Positions 44,748-54,851 of a DNA stretch of 64,000 nt are shown one piece after another; position 1 is the first letter of the stretch, and every line of letters starts with the position of its first letter. The DNA comes from Mesotoga sp. Brook.08.105.5.1 (GTDB lineage Bacteria; Thermotogota; Thermotogae; Petrotogales; Kosmotogaceae). Under the pieces are notes generated by a model. That model did not search any database, had not been told where the DNA came from, and saw nothing but the letters and a program-made list of their open reading frames with translations. The position numbers and the translations under genes were made by a program. The DNA lies in contig NZ_AYTW01000036.1 in assembly GCF_002752635.1 (NCBI RefSeq), positions 1 through 64,000 of the forward strand, read 5' to 3'.

Positions 44748-45659
44748 TCAGCCATCGCTTCTCAGCAGAGCCAGAAACACTGCAAAGGGTGTTTTCAAGA
44801 GACACCTGAAGTCTAGCATCAACGACCTGTTCTTGACATAATAGAGGTCGTAAGCAGTTTTTACTTTGTACTCTTCAAGTGTTGTTGTGTACTTGTAATT
44901 GATCTGCGCCCAACCTGTGAGTCCGGGTTTGACTAAGAGTCTTAGTGGGTAATCGGGTATGTTCTCCATTCCGAGGCTGTGAAATGATGGGAGCTCTGGC
45001 CTTGGCCCGACTAAGCTCATGTCTCCCTTTATGATGTTGATTATCTGAGGAAGTTCATCCAATCTTAGAGGTCTCAAGAATCTGCCTAGGCGAGTAATCC
45101 TATCTTTACCCGCCTTTGTTTCAAAAGTTCTAAACTTATACATTTCGAATTCCCTGCAGTCCTTTCCGATCCTCTTCTGGCAAATAAATACAGGTCTTCC
45201 GCTAGAGATAACTGAGGTCAGCACAATTACTCCGATGACAGGGCCGAACAGGACGAGCATCGCGACTCCGAGGACTATGTCAAGTACTCTCTTGATTCTG
45301 TCGTAGGTTTTCTTGGTTTCTATTGGTTCTCTTTCAATAAGCATCAACTTCTCTTCATTGAAGCTCTCGTGAGAAAGCCTGTATAGAAAGAAGTATCTCA
45401 GAGCGGTAAGTGTCAGAGTAGGTAGGGCTATCCATGGTGATAAACGAATCAACAAAGCCCCGAATAAGCAAGACAAAACAACGGATCCAAGGGAAGAAGC
45501 CTTCTGCTTATCTGGATCGGAAAAAGTGATTCCCTCGTAACCGCGCATAGAAAAGCTAATAAAGACACATACACCAAGAGCTGCGATAAACGCATCAAAA
45601 CCGTTCAATAAGAGCGGCAAAGCTAGAGAAAGATCCAGCAAATACCATAGCCTGTCCAT
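44748..45659 (-). CDS. undecaprenyl-phosphate sugar phosphotransferase, short form
   Basis: Membrane enzyme that transfers a sugar-1-phosphate to the lipid carrier, starting surface polysaccharide synthesis, 303 aa. The N-terminal 90 residues hold about three or four hydrophobic helices. The catalytic bacterial sugar transferase domain (about 118-303) shows YDRIKRVLDIVLGVAMLV, QKRIGKDCREFEMYKFRTF, TRLGRFLRPLRLDELPQ, KGDMSLVGPRPELP and KPGLTGWAQINYKYTTTLEE. It is shorter than the usual WbaP/CpsE forms (about 460) because the soluble middle Rossmann-like domain is missing. No other polysaccharide gene is beside it. Confidence 0.9.
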   Translation of the reverse strand: MDRLWYLLDLSLALPLLLNGFDAFIAALGVCVFISFSMRGYEGITFSDPDKQKASSLGSVVLSCLFGALLIRLSPWIALPTLTLTALRYFFLYRLSHESFNEEKLMLIEREPIETKKTYDRIKRVLDIVLGVAMLVLFGPVIGVIVLTSVISSGRPVFICQKRIGKDCREFEMYKFRTFETKAGKDRITRLGRFLRPLRLDELPQIINIIKGDMSLVGPRPELPSFHSLGMENIPDYPLRLLVKPGLTGWAQINYKYTTTLEEYKVKTAYDLYYVKNRSLMLDFRCLLKTPFAVFLALLRSDG

Positions 45660-45760
45660 CGTTATATTGTCTCATCTTTACAACGATATTGGAACCAGCA
45701 ATTTCGCGAAATATTGAATCTTGAAAGAGGATTTGCGGTATCATGTAAATTAGGAGGTCC

Positions 45761-47053
45761 ATGGTGAAAAAACTATATCTGAGTGATCTTCACATAGGTG
45801 ACGGAACGTTAAAGGATGACTTCAAGTTCGATTCGGATCTCATCGAGCTGATACTCAGCTCCAAGGACAAAGGTTTCGGCGAGATCGTAATTGTTGGTGA
45901 TGGTCTTGAGTTGCTGATGTCAGAGTTTATTAGAAGCAGACGGATGTTGCCTTTTGACAGATTGCTGAAAGAGATCGATGTATCGATTGTCGATGCTATT
46001 GAGAGCAAACATCAGGAAGTGTTCAGAGCATTCAGAGAGTTCGCCGAGAGTGGAAGAGTGAAATACGTTGTTGGAAACCATGATTCCCTTTTGCTTTTCA
46101 GTGAGAGACTCCGTCACAAGTTGAAGGAGTTACTGGGAGACGAAGAGAAGGTTGAAATCCTGCCTTATTATCTTGACAGAGAGTTCAAGACTTTGGCCAT
46201 TCACGGCAATCAGTACGACATTGTGAACAGATTCTTCAGAGATAGGAAGAACGGCAATCTTATGCAGCCTTTTGGTGACTATATGGCCCGGTTCATGATG
46301 GAGAACTTTGACAAATGTCTCATGAGAACCGAGCTTCCCGAGCAGGTGGTAAGGGATTATCAGAATGTGCACCCTACTCTCGATGTATTTCAGTGGCTTG
46401 AATACTTAAGGAGAGTGTATGAGGTCGACTCGGACTTACAGGCGGAGTGGTCAAGGCAATTTCTTATTCTTTTGAAGAGCCATGATGCACAACGTTGGAT
46501 AGATGCTAACTGGCCGGTTTTGAAGGTCGTTGAGGGGTTGTTTGTGAACAGGCACGGCGGTATGAAACTCGGAAGTCTGATGGTGAGAATCGTGATGGCA
46601 GTCAGAAAGTTGAAGAAGACTGACAATCTATATAGGCAAGGGAGAAGACTGCTTGGTGCGGAGGGAAAGAAAGGCTTTCAAAAGGCCATGAACAGTGAGT
46701 TCTTTCTGATGTATGGTGACAAAGCCCCGCCTATCGTTCCAGGTGAACTGAAAGGTGTTGTGATGGGTCATAATCACCGCCACGTATTGCGGATGATTTC
46801 GAGCAACGGAGAAGAGAAATTCTACGCTAATGCCGGGACATGGAAGCCCGTCGTAGAGATGATTGATGATAATCCTAAAAACGGTTTTGCAAGAAGAGTT
46901 GAGCTGGGGTACATCACTATAGAGATGATTTCTAACGAGTTTCTTGTTCAGTCGAACCATATCAAGAAACTTAGTGGCCTGCGGTTATCCGAGGATACAA
47001 TAGAGCGGAATGCCGACAATTCTATTTCGCACGAGATTGGACTAAGAGTCTGA
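45761..47053 (+). CDS. calcineurin-like metallophosphoesterase
   Basis: Two-metal phosphoesterase, 430 aa, probably cytoplasmic (no signal peptide). The metal motifs are in order: LYLSDLHIGDG (DxH), IVGDGLELL (GD), VGNHDSLLLF (GNHD), AIHGNQYD (GxH-like) and VVMGHNHRHVL (GHxH). A long insertion between the third and last motifs (about 165-330) is mostly helical. ATG 45761 is only 3 bases after AGGAGG, so GTG 45764 (6 bases after it) may be the real start. It precedes the giant FN3-repeat gene by 13 bases, so the two are cotranscribed. The substrate is unknown. Confidence 0.85.
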   Translation: MVKKLYLSDLHIGDGTLKDDFKFDSDLIELILSSKDKGFGEIVIVGDGLELLMSEFIRSRRMLPFDRLLKEIDVSIVDAIESKHQEVFRAFREFAESGRVKYVVGNHDSLLLFSERLRHKLKELLGDEEKVEILPYYLDREFKTLAIHGNQYDIVNRFFRDRKNGNLMQPFGDYMARFMMENFDKCLMRTELPEQVVRDYQNVHPTLDVFQWLEYLRRVYEVDSDLQAEWSRQFLILLKSHDAQRWIDANWPVLKVVEGLFVNRHGGMKLGSLMVRIVMAVRKLKKTDNLYRQGRRLLGAEGKKGFQKAMNSEFFLMYGDKAPPIVPGELKGVVMGHNHRHVLRMISSNGEEKFYANAGTWKPVVEMIDDNPKNGFARRVELGYITIEMISNEFLVQSNHIKKLSGLRLSEDTIERNADNSISHEIGLRV

Positions 47054-47066
47054 GGAGGGATTCACG

Positions 47067-50000
47067 TTGCACTATTACAGAGGTTCCACGATAGTGCCGA
47101 TTATCATTACTTTGCTCCTGGTAATTGTAGCTGCCGTAGTTGCAGCATTTTTCCTCTGGCCCGTTCCAGAACCGAAAATACTTATCTCGAATGTCTCGCC
47201 AATTCCGAAAAATGCAGAGAGAATCCAATATGCTGAAAAGGTAGAATTAAGATGGGAAGCTGTATATGAACGTCCAAGGCATGGCCTCTTAGCAGAAGTC
47301 TTCGCTGGCAAGGACAGAAATAGTTTGACCAGATTGGCACTTGACCTTCAGGGTGATCTGACCTCCCCTACTGAGGGGATATTTTCCTTCTCTCATGAGT
47401 TTGAGGTTGACCCTCATTCTCAGTATTGGTGGAAAGTAAGGGTTTACACAGAAGGCGGAAAATCTGCAGAAAGTGAAATCTGGACGTTCGTACTCATGAA
47501 TACTTATCCTAGAAGACCAGAGCTAATTCCACCCAGCAGAAACCTGGGAAATGTCCCCCTAAAAGATCTTACACTTAACTGGAGTTCCAATGATCCTGAT
47601 GGAGATGAGTTAGTATACGACGTGTATTTTGGCAGAGAGCCAAGATTAGATGAGAAGGACCTTCTCATTAGAGGAACGCACGAAACGATGGTTGACGTTT
47701 CGTTACTAAAGAGACTTGATTACTCGACGAAGTATTACTGGAAAGTCGTTGCGAAGGACTCGTATGGAGGTGAATCTACTTCTTATACTGAGAGTTTCAC
47801 AACACAGATGAGGGCAGATCTTCCTGCAGTTACGCCGGAAAACCCAAGAAGCGGAGCTAGCGATTTCGATGCTGGAAGGAGGAGCCTCTCATGGAAGACC
47901 TCACTTCCTCTCGAGTACTATCCCGAACCACTTTATTTCGATGTCTATCTTGCGGAAGGTCAGTCGAGGCATTCCCTCATCGGAACCACGAATTCAACGG
48001 ATATAGTTATTCCTTCTCTTAAAGGACACACAACTTACAGCTGGTATGTTGTAGTGAGGGACGCATCAGGTAAGGAGAAGAAGAGCGAAGAGTGGATCTT
48101 CCGGACTTCAAACAGAGCTCCTGTAATTGATATGAAGTATCCCTTTGCGCCTCCCGGGCAGTCCTCAATACCGGTAACTTGGAGCGTAGTGGATCCCGAT
48201 GGGGATAGTGTTACAACCGAGGTCTTCTTCGGGGCTGAAGATGAAGAACCTGTCAGGATTGCTTCGGGCAGAATGACATCCGTTTTTCTTTCAGCTCTGG
48301 ACGAGGGGACTAGTTACAGTTTAGTCATAAAAGCCAGTGACAATCATGGTGGCGAGGCAAGCAAAGAGATGCAAATAGTACCGGGAAACCGAGCTCCTAG
48401 TGTAGCCGTTGTTAACCCGGTTTCTCGGGAAGGGGTAGAGCCATCGGCTGTCTCTTTCAGGTGGGTCGGCGAGGATCAAGATGGCGACTCGATAAGCTAT
48501 GAGCTTCATCTGAAGTCGCTAGATGATTCTAGAGTAATTGGACCTATAGATTCTCAAGAACGTGTAGTACGAGATCTTGGAGAAAACGAAGAGTACAGTT
48601 GGTATGTTGTTGCGACTGACTCTAGGGGCGCATTTGTCAGAAGCGAAGAAGCGGTCTTCAGAACGGGAGATAAGTCGCTGGCAGTAGTTCTACCGGTATC
48701 GCCCAGACCTGGAGAAGAAGAAGTACCCCGTTCGCACACCCGTTTCATTTGGGAAATCGATGGAGAGAGAGAGGGCCTTTCTTACAGGTTTGTTCTTGCA
48801 AATGACATCGAGATGAACAACACAGTCATCGAACGCGTCCTCGATAGACCGGATATTGAGCTTACTCAGGATATATTGAGCAACACCAGGTACTTCTGGC
48901 GGGTAGATTTGATCAAGGACGGTTCCGAGATTGCAGGAGAAATCTGGTCTTTTGAGACCGAAAACCTCCCACCCGAGGTTCCGCGCCTCATATTCCCAAT
49001 GGACGGTGCTTCGGAAGTCTCTACAAGGGATCTGACCCTGAGATGGGAAGGTAACGACCCGGACGGGGTAATCGTTTCAACAAAGATCTACTTGCGCGGA
49101 ACCGAATTCGTTGAGAAAGTGTATTCTGCCTCAGAGAGTTCTTTCACTATCGGTGAGCTTGAACCTGGGCGAAGATATGAGTGGGCCGTGGAGATTATTG
49201 ATGATGGTGGGAAGAGCTCCAAGAGCAGGTACTCATCGTTTGTTACAGGCAACCAGAAGCCAGTCATTAAGCTTCTTCAACCTTCTCGCATGTTCCTGGA
49301 GGGGGCAACGACGCCTCTTGTTGTTGAATGGGAGCTGGACGATCCTGAAGGAGAAGACCTTGAGGTGGGAGTATATGTCGACCTTGCCGAAGAGTCGTTG
49401 GGGCGCCCGGTAGCTATCGGAAATAACCTTGAGAGATATGTCATAACCAATCTCATTTCCGGAAGGGATTACTTGTTGACAATCGTGGCAGAGGATCCCG
49501 GAGGTGAAAAAGGGATTCTCGAAATACCTATAAAAAGCCGTGTTTCGGGACTAGACTACATTTATCCTTCCGGTGGAGTATTCGAGAACGACAGAGAGTT
49601 CTCTTGGTCATATTCACAACAGAGTTCGGGATACGTCTTCCGACTTTATGATTCAGATCATAACCCCATTGTCAGAAGAGTTGTTCAGGACAACAAATAC
49701 AGACCCGAACTATCTTTTGAGGACGGTAGACAGTACTTCTGGGCTGTATCTGTCTTGAGAGACAACGTCGAGTATGCAGGCGAGCCGGTCAGTTTCATTT
49801 CCGGACAGCCGTTTGGAGTGTTGCTTGAAGCGCCGAGGAACGGAGAAAAAGTGTCGGCTTCGGGAGTAACATTGAAATGGGTTTTAGACGGTGATACAGA
49901 AATGATAAGGCAGAAGGAAGTCTATTTTGGAGAACTGGGTAGCCTTTCACGTTACACGGTTTCGAGCGACAGTTATCAAACAGGAAGGCTTCTTCCGGGA

Positions 50001-51524
50001 CGAACATATGAATGGTTCGTTCAGTTGACAGACAATAGTGGAGCCACAATAAGAAGCGAGACTTTCCGATTCTCAGTTGAAAACAGACCTCCAGAACTGT
50101 CTTTAATCAGTCCCGTCGATGGAAGGGCGATCGGTGAAACCTATGTTGATTTGACATGGTCAGGCTATGATCCTGACGGAGATCAGCTCAGGTATTCGGT
50201 GTATTTTGGTTCGGGATCTGATCTTGAGCTTTATAGAGAGTCAATGCAGACAAATCAAATCAGAATATCCGGTCTAATCATGAATCGAATCTATAGATGG
50301 TACGTTGTGGCAACGGACGGCGAAAACACAGTTACCTCAGAGACGAGGACCCTTTATGTGGTAACGAGTCAAGTCGATCTGCAGGTAGAAGCTCCAGCTG
50401 CAGATTCAGTTGCCGATATCAGACCTGTCTTCTCATGGAAGGTTACGGGAGCGCAGGCGGGAGAGTTCAGAATTTATCTGGGCGAGTATCAAGATCAGAT
50501 GTCTCTAGTAGCTACGACAGCGGGTAACTCATTTCAGTATCAGGACCGACTGAAGGAAGACAGTACGTATTACTGGAAAGTTGAACTGTGGAGGGACGGG
50601 AGTCTGCTTGCATCAACTTCAACAGTTCAGTTCAGAACGCAGTCTTCTGGAGAACCGGAACTTCATGATCAAAGAAGTGTAACAGCGATCTACTTCGGAG
50701 AGGCATTGAATATAGTTTCTTTGGATACTTCGGGCCTCGATATCATGGAGGTTCGTTATAACTATGATGGTGAAGTGCCTGTTGTGGTTAAAGGGAATCT
50801 TGTCTACGTGATAGAAGGGACGGGAAGACTAACAACCATTGATTATAGTTCGGGTGAGGCACAGGTTATTGGAACGATCGCAACAAATACCTCTCCGGTC
50901 AAAATAGTGCTTGAGGGAGGTTACCTTTGGATTCTAGACAATAAGAGCGCTGGAGTCGTTGTCAGAGTCTCCCTTAATAGCAGCGGAATTCCCGAAGGGA
51001 TGGATGTTGTTTACAGAGATTGGACAACGCCGGTAGATTTGTTCGTTACTGAGGACCTTTCAAGAATCTATTTGGCCGATGCTCTCTCAGGAATAAAGAT
51101 TCTTCAGAGAGAAGGGACGGGATACGTCGATCGCACTTCAAGCTTCGATCTTTCTCTCGAAGGTTATTCTAGAGCCGTTGCCGAGAAGAACGGCATTGTC
51201 TTTTCCGGGGAAGCGGGCATAAACGGTGGACTGAAACTTATAGATACTTTGAGATCGCTGAAGAGCACCGTTGGAAGGTACTACATTGTCTTGAAGATCG
51301 AAGTCTCAGACGATATTCTCTACGCTTCAACCGACAAAGGAGTAGCGATTGTTGACATAAGCACTCCGGCATCACCAGTTGTGCTAAGAGATCTGGAGCT
51401 TACGCAGGTCGATGAAATCTCAGTCTCGGGGAGGCTTATGATAGTGAAATCGGGAAACAGGATGTTAATATACGACGTAGAAAGACCAAATGATCCTATT
51501 TTGTTGGAAAGTAGAAATCAATAG
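47067..51524 (+). CDS. giant anchored protein with about twelve FN3-like repeats and a C-terminal propeller
   Basis: A 1485-aa protein. Residues about 8-32 are one hydrophobic helix (STIVPIIITLLLVIVAAVVA), likely an uncleaved anchor. I count about twelve fibronectin-III-like repeats of about 85-110 residues to about residue 1195. Each opens with a P-x-x-L-x-x-P line, then W-x-x-DPDGDxLxYxVYFG and YxWxVxAxDxxGG. The last 290 residues form a beta-propeller-like domain with LVIVD-type repeats: VVVKGNLVYVIEGTGRLTTID, VAIVDISTPASPVVLRD and MLIYDVERPNDPILLES. The TTG start has GAGGAGGG 7 bases upstream. The extended shape suits spanning the wide Thermotogota periplasm. It lies in one operon with the phosphoesterase and a transport system; the function is unknown. 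Confidence 0.85.
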   Translation: MHYYRGSTIVPIIITLLLVIVAAVVAAFFLWPVPEPKILISNVSPIPKNAERIQYAEKVELRWEAVYERPRHGLLAEVFAGKDRNSLTRLALDLQGDLTSPTEGIFSFSHEFEVDPHSQYWWKVRVYTEGGKSAESEIWTFVLMNTYPRRPELIPPSRNLGNVPLKDLTLNWSSNDPDGDELVYDVYFGREPRLDEKDLLIRGTHETMVDVSLLKRLDYSTKYYWKVVAKDSYGGESTSYTESFTTQMRADLPAVTPENPRSGASDFDAGRRSLSWKTSLPLEYYPEPLYFDVYLAEGQSRHSLIGTTNSTDIVIPSLKGHTTYSWYVVVRDASGKEKKSEEWIFRTSNRAPVIDMKYPFAPPGQSSIPVTWSVVDPDGDSVTTEVFFGAEDEEPVRIASGRMTSVFLSALDEGTSYSLVIKASDNHGGEASKEMQIVPGNRAPSVAVVNPVSREGVEPSAVSFRWVGEDQDGDSISYELHLKSLDDSRVIGPIDSQERVVRDLGENEEYSWYVVATDSRGAFVRSEEAVFRTGDKSLAVVLPVSPRPGEEEVPRSHTRFIWEIDGEREGLSYRFVLANDIEMNNTVIERVLDRPDIELTQDILSNTRYFWRVDLIKDGSEIAGEIWSFETENLPPEVPRLIFPMDGASEVSTRDLTLRWEGNDPDGVIVSTKIYLRGTEFVEKVYSASESSFTIGELEPGRRYEWAVEIIDDGGKSSKSRYSSFVTGNQKPVIKLLQPSRMFLEGATTPLVVEWELDDPEGEDLEVGVYVDLAEESLGRPVAIGNNLERYVITNLISGRDYLLTIVAEDPGGEKGILEIPIKSRVSGLDYIYPSGGVFENDREFSWSYSQQSSGYVFRLYDSDHNPIVRRVVQDNKYRPELSFEDGRQYFWAVSVLRDNVEYAGEPVSFISGQPFGVLLEAPRNGEKVSASGVTLKWVLDGDTEMIRQKEVYFGELGSLSRYTVSSDSYQTGRLLPGRTYEWFVQLTDNSGATIRSETFRFSVENRPPELSLISPVDGRAIGETYVDLTWSGYDPDGDQLRYSVYFGSGSDLELYRESMQTNQIRISGLIMNRIYRWYVVATDGENTVTSETRTLYVVTSQVDLQVEAPAADSVADIRPVFSWKVTGAQAGEFRIYLGEYQDQMSLVATTAGNSFQYQDRLKEDSTYYWKVELWRDGSLLASTSTVQFRTQSSGEPELHDQRSVTAIYFGEALNIVSLDTSGLDIMEVRYNYDGEVPVVVKGNLVYVIEGTGRLTTIDYSSGEAQVIGTIATNTSPVKIVLEGGYLWILDNKSAGVVVRVSLNSSGIPEGMDVVYRDWTTPVDLFVTEDLSRIYLADALSGIKILQREGTGYVDRTSSFDLSLEGYSRAVAEKNGIVFSGEAGINGGLKLIDTLRSLKSTVGRYYIVLKIEVSDDILYASTDKGVAIVDISTPASPVVLRDLELTQVDEISVSGRLMIVKSGNRMLIYDVERPNDPILLESRNQ

Positions 51525-51548
51525 CATCTAAACTTGGGAGGTGTTAGT

Positions 51549-53042
51549 GTGAGAAAGTATCTGGCATTGCTTCTAATAACTGTATTGTCTGTAGCGCTGT
51601 TCGCAGTAAGCGGCGTATTGGTGATGGCTATCGAAACCGAACCTGTAGGATTCGATCCGACTCTTGTGACTGCTTTTGCTTCGCACAGAGTTCTTGAAAA
51701 CGTCTATGACGGTCTCCTGAAGTACGATGAGAACATGAACCTAATACCTAACCTTGCTGTAGACTTCGAAGTTGTCGATCCTTATACCATCGTGTTCGAG
51801 ATCAGAGAAGGAGTCAAATTCCACAACGGAGAATCCCTAACTGTTGAAGATGTTTTGTTCACATTTGAAAGGATTAGAGACCCGGAAGTGAAAGCTCCCG
51901 CAGCCACTTACTATGGTGAAGTCGAATCTATAAAGGCCATAGAAGGCAACAAAGTCGAGTTCAAGTTAAAGATTCCAATGGCCTCTTCTCTCTTACCTAA
52001 CTTTGCAGGTGTCAATAGCGCAATACTTTCGAAGAGTTTTGTAGAGTCAGGAGCAAATCTTCAGCTCGTGACGAATGGAACAGGCCCGTTCTTTATGGCC
52101 GAATTTGTAGCAGGTAACTACATAACGCTGAGAAAGAACACCGAGTACTTTGTGGAGGGACTTCCTTATCTAAGCGAAATAAAGATGATGATCATGCCTG
52201 AGGAGGTAACACGGGTCTCCGCGCTAAGAAACGGAGATGTCGATCTGGCAAAGATTAGCGAGCCGCTTAGTTTGAGACAACTGCCCTCAGATAGATTCAA
52301 GATATATAGAACACCTGTTCTAAGCTATTACTTGTTGGGGTTCAACACAACCAGAGGTCCTCTAAGTAAGCCAGAGGTTAGGAATGCTCTGAATTATGCA
52401 GTAAACAGAGAGATGATCGTCAAGGCGGTTGCATTCGACGAAGCAACTATAACAGGTCCTCTAAACCCGGAACTTGATTTTTGGGCGCTCCAGCCAAATG
52501 AGTTTGAGGAGTACACTTACAACCCAGCAAAGGCGAAACAGCTGCTAACGGAGGCAGGCTATCCAAATGGTTTTGAGTTTGAGATAGTTGCTGCCCAGAG
52601 ATATAACTTCGACAAGGTTGCCCAAGTTATTCAAGCTCAGCTTGCGGAAGTTGGCGTCACAGCAAAGATAAACATTGTGGAATGGGGTATCTTCATTAGC
52701 AAATGGAGAGAAAGCGATTTCGATTCTTTCATTTCCATGAACAGTGGTTCTATTGATCCGGATATTCAGTTCAACAGGACCTTCAGAACCGGTGGATCAA
52801 CCAATGTATTCCTTTACAGCAATCCCGAGGTCGATGAACTCCTTGACAGAGGAAGAAGCGAGTCGGATATTGTTGCAAGACAGAAGATCTATGGAGAGCT
52901 CCAGAAAAAGCTTGTGGAAGACTCACCGATTCTGTTCCTGTATTCGGCAAACACGATATTCGCTTCGAATAACGCTGTTCAAGGGTTCAGATCTCTGGCT
53001 AACGAGAGTCTTGTTTTCTTGAGAGAAACTCGCAAAGAGTAA
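51549..53042 (+). CDS. ABC transporter substrate-binding protein, family 5 (oligopeptide/oligosaccharide)
   Basis: Periplasmic binding protein of the DppA/OppA class, about 497 aa, with signal peptide VRKYLALLLITVLSVALFAVSG. ETEPVGFDPTLVTAFASHRVLENVYDGLL is the family opening, VEFEIREGVKFHNGESLTVEDVLFTFERI the signature block, and VRNALNYAVNREMIVKAV the lobe-2 hinge. In Thermotogota many members bind oligosaccharides rather than peptides, so the ligand is open. GTG 51549 is chosen because GGGAGGTG lies 5 bases upstream; the TTG at 51534 would add five residues. Two permease genes follow. Confidence 0.93.
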   Translation: MRKYLALLLITVLSVALFAVSGVLVMAIETEPVGFDPTLVTAFASHRVLENVYDGLLKYDENMNLIPNLAVDFEVVDPYTIVFEIREGVKFHNGESLTVEDVLFTFERIRDPEVKAPAATYYGEVESIKAIEGNKVEFKLKIPMASSLLPNFAGVNSAILSKSFVESGANLQLVTNGTGPFFMAEFVAGNYITLRKNTEYFVEGLPYLSEIKMMIMPEEVTRVSALRNGDVDLAKISEPLSLRQLPSDRFKIYRTPVLSYYLLGFNTTRGPLSKPEVRNALNYAVNREMIVKAVAFDEATITGPLNPELDFWALQPNEFEEYTYNPAKAKQLLTEAGYPNGFEFEIVAAQRYNFDKVAQVIQAQLAEVGVTAKINIVEWGIFISKWRESDFDSFISMNSGSIDPDIQFNRTFRTGGSTNVFLYSNPEVDELLDRGRSESDIVARQKIYGELQKKLVEDSPILFLYSANTIFASNNAVQGFRSLANESLVFLRETRKE

Positions 53043-53056
53043 TAAGCAGGTAGAGA

Positions 53057-54010
53057 ATGGAGTTCGGATACATTGTCAGGAGGTTGCTTTCGGCAATCCC
53101 CACTGTTCTCTTAGTAACATTTTTGGTTTTCATTGCAATCCACATAGTTCCCGGCGATGTGGTGGACATGATGCTAGGAACTCAGAACTATCTTAGTGAA
53201 AGCCAAATAGAGCAGCTCTATACTGAATATGGTCTAGATAAGCCTTTAGTCGTTCAGTATGGAATATGGGTGAGAAACCTCCTTTCTTTCAATCTAGGAA
53301 CTTCACTTAGAACGGGAAGAACCGTAACCGAACTAATAAGAGAGAGATTTCCCGTTACTCTTGAACTGTCATTATTCTCTCTTGGATTCGCTATGTTGTT
53401 TGGTATTCCAATGGGAATCATATCTGCAATCAAAAGAAATGGTTTCATTGACAATTTCGTAAGGATAATCGGCCTCATCGGTCTTTCGTCCCCATCCTTT
53501 TGGGTGGGGGCGATCTTCATAGTTCTCTTCTCAGGTACCTTTCACGGCTTCAATCTCTTTGGCTATGTAAGACCGGGAGTAGATCTAATTTCCAATCTTC
53601 AAGTGATGTTTCTTCCTTCGCTCACATTGGGTTTGATGGTTGCTGCCCAGATCTTAAGGATTACGAGAACCTCGATGCTGGACGTGCTGAATCAGGATTA
53701 TGTTAGGACGGCAAGAGCAAAGGGGGTAAGTGTGCGAAATGTTATTTTTAAGCATTCACTGAGAAACGCTCTGGTTCCTGTGGTAACGCTTTCCGGCATT
53801 CAGCTTGGATATCTTCTTGGCGGGACAATCGTTATTGAGAATATGTTTGCGCTTCCGGGAATGGGAAGACTTCTTCTCAATGTAGTGAATGAAAGAGACT
53901 ACCCAGTTGTTCAGGGAATTGTTCTTTTTATAGGTATTCTGATAGTTATGTTGAACATAGCGGTAGACATAATATACACACTCATCGATCCTCGTGTTGA
54001 ACTTCGGTAG
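53057..54010 (+). CDS. ABC transporter permease, DppB type
   Basis: Inner-membrane permease, 317 aa, six helices. YIVRRLLSAIPTVLLVTFLVF is the DppB N-terminus, followed by HIVPGDVVDMMLG and GLDKPLVVQYGIWV. The coupling loop is VRTARAKGVSVRNVIFKHSLRNAL. It ends TLIDPRVELR as expected. It pairs with the DppC-type protein that follows after 10 bases. Confidence 0.94.
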   Translation: MEFGYIVRRLLSAIPTVLLVTFLVFIAIHIVPGDVVDMMLGTQNYLSESQIEQLYTEYGLDKPLVVQYGIWVRNLLSFNLGTSLRTGRTVTELIRERFPVTLELSLFSLGFAMLFGIPMGIISAIKRNGFIDNFVRIIGLIGLSSPSFWVGAIFIVLFSGTFHGFNLFGYVRPGVDLISNLQVMFLPSLTLGLMVAAQILRITRTSMLDVLNQDYVRTARAKGVSVRNVIFKHSLRNALVPVVTLSGIQLGYLLGGTIVIENMFALPGMGRLLLNVVNERDYPVVQGIVLFIGILIVMLNIAVDIIYTLIDPRVELR

Positions 54011-54020
54011 GTGAGAGAGA

Positions 54021-54851
54021 TTGCTTAATGTATTCAGAAGACTTATCAATAATCCAATTTACATAGTGAGTATGGCGATTATCATAGTTATAATCATGGT
54101 GACTCTGCTTCCTGGTTTGTTTGCTCCGTACGATCCGTATAAGATGAATATGGATTCTTTCATGAGCAAACCCACCTGGAGTCATCTGTTTGGTGGAGAC
54201 CAGTTTGGAAGAGACGTGTTCTCAAGATCAATATATGGAGTTCAGAAGAGTGTGATCATTGCGTCCAGCGCAATAGCACTATCTGCTATTATAGGGACCT
54301 TGTTGGGACTCCTTTCCGGCTACATAGGCGGCTGGACTGATCTGATAATCATGAGGATCATGGACAGTTTTTTTGCCTTCCCTTCGTTAATACTGGCTCT
54401 CTTCATTATTGCACTATTTGGTTCAAGCATGGCCAATCTGATATTCGCAATAGGGTTGGTCTACGTCCCGATTTTTGCAAGGACTGTTAGGGGAGCCACT
54501 TTGTCTCTGAAGGACAGTCTGTATGTAAAGGCATCAAAGGCGTTGGGAAAGAAGGGTATTTCAATAATGTTGACCGACATCCTTCCAAACATCTCCTCTA
54601 TACTCATAGTCACTTTCACAACAAACGTATCAACTGCCCTTCTTACAGAAGCATCTCTTGGGTTTCTTGGTCTTGGTTTACCTCCACCAGAACCTACTTT
54701 GGGAGGTATGGTAGGTCAAGGCACATCTTATCTACTTAGCGCACCATGGATCGTCCTCTTTCCCGGTCTTATGATCGCCATAATCGTACTGAGCCTGAAT
54801 ATTCTCGGAGATGGTCTTAGGGATGCGCTTGATCCAAGAATCAGCAGATAA
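54021..54851 (+). CDS. ABC transporter permease, DppC type
   Basis: Inner-membrane permease, 276 aa. The family marks are HLFGGDQFGRDVFSRSIYG, the coupling loop YVKASKALGKKGISIMLTDILPN, and EASLGFLGLGLPPPEPTLG. It ends GDGLRDALDPRISR. TTG start with a weak GGTGAG. This is the last gene of the operon: the two ATPase genes (DppD/DppF) that usually follow are absent and the next gene is convergent with no gap. The ATPases must come from another locus, or the system is shared. Confidence 0.93.
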   Translation: MLNVFRRLINNPIYIVSMAIIIVIIMVTLLPGLFAPYDPYKMNMDSFMSKPTWSHLFGGDQFGRDVFSRSIYGVQKSVIIASSAIALSAIIGTLLGLLSGYIGGWTDLIIMRIMDSFFAFPSLILALFIIALFGSSMANLIFAIGLVYVPIFARTVRGATLSLKDSLYVKASKALGKKGISIMLTDILPNISSILIVTFTTNVSTALLTEASLGFLGLGLPPPEPTLGGMVGQGTSYLLSAPWIVLFPGLMIAIIVLSLNILGDGLRDALDPRISR

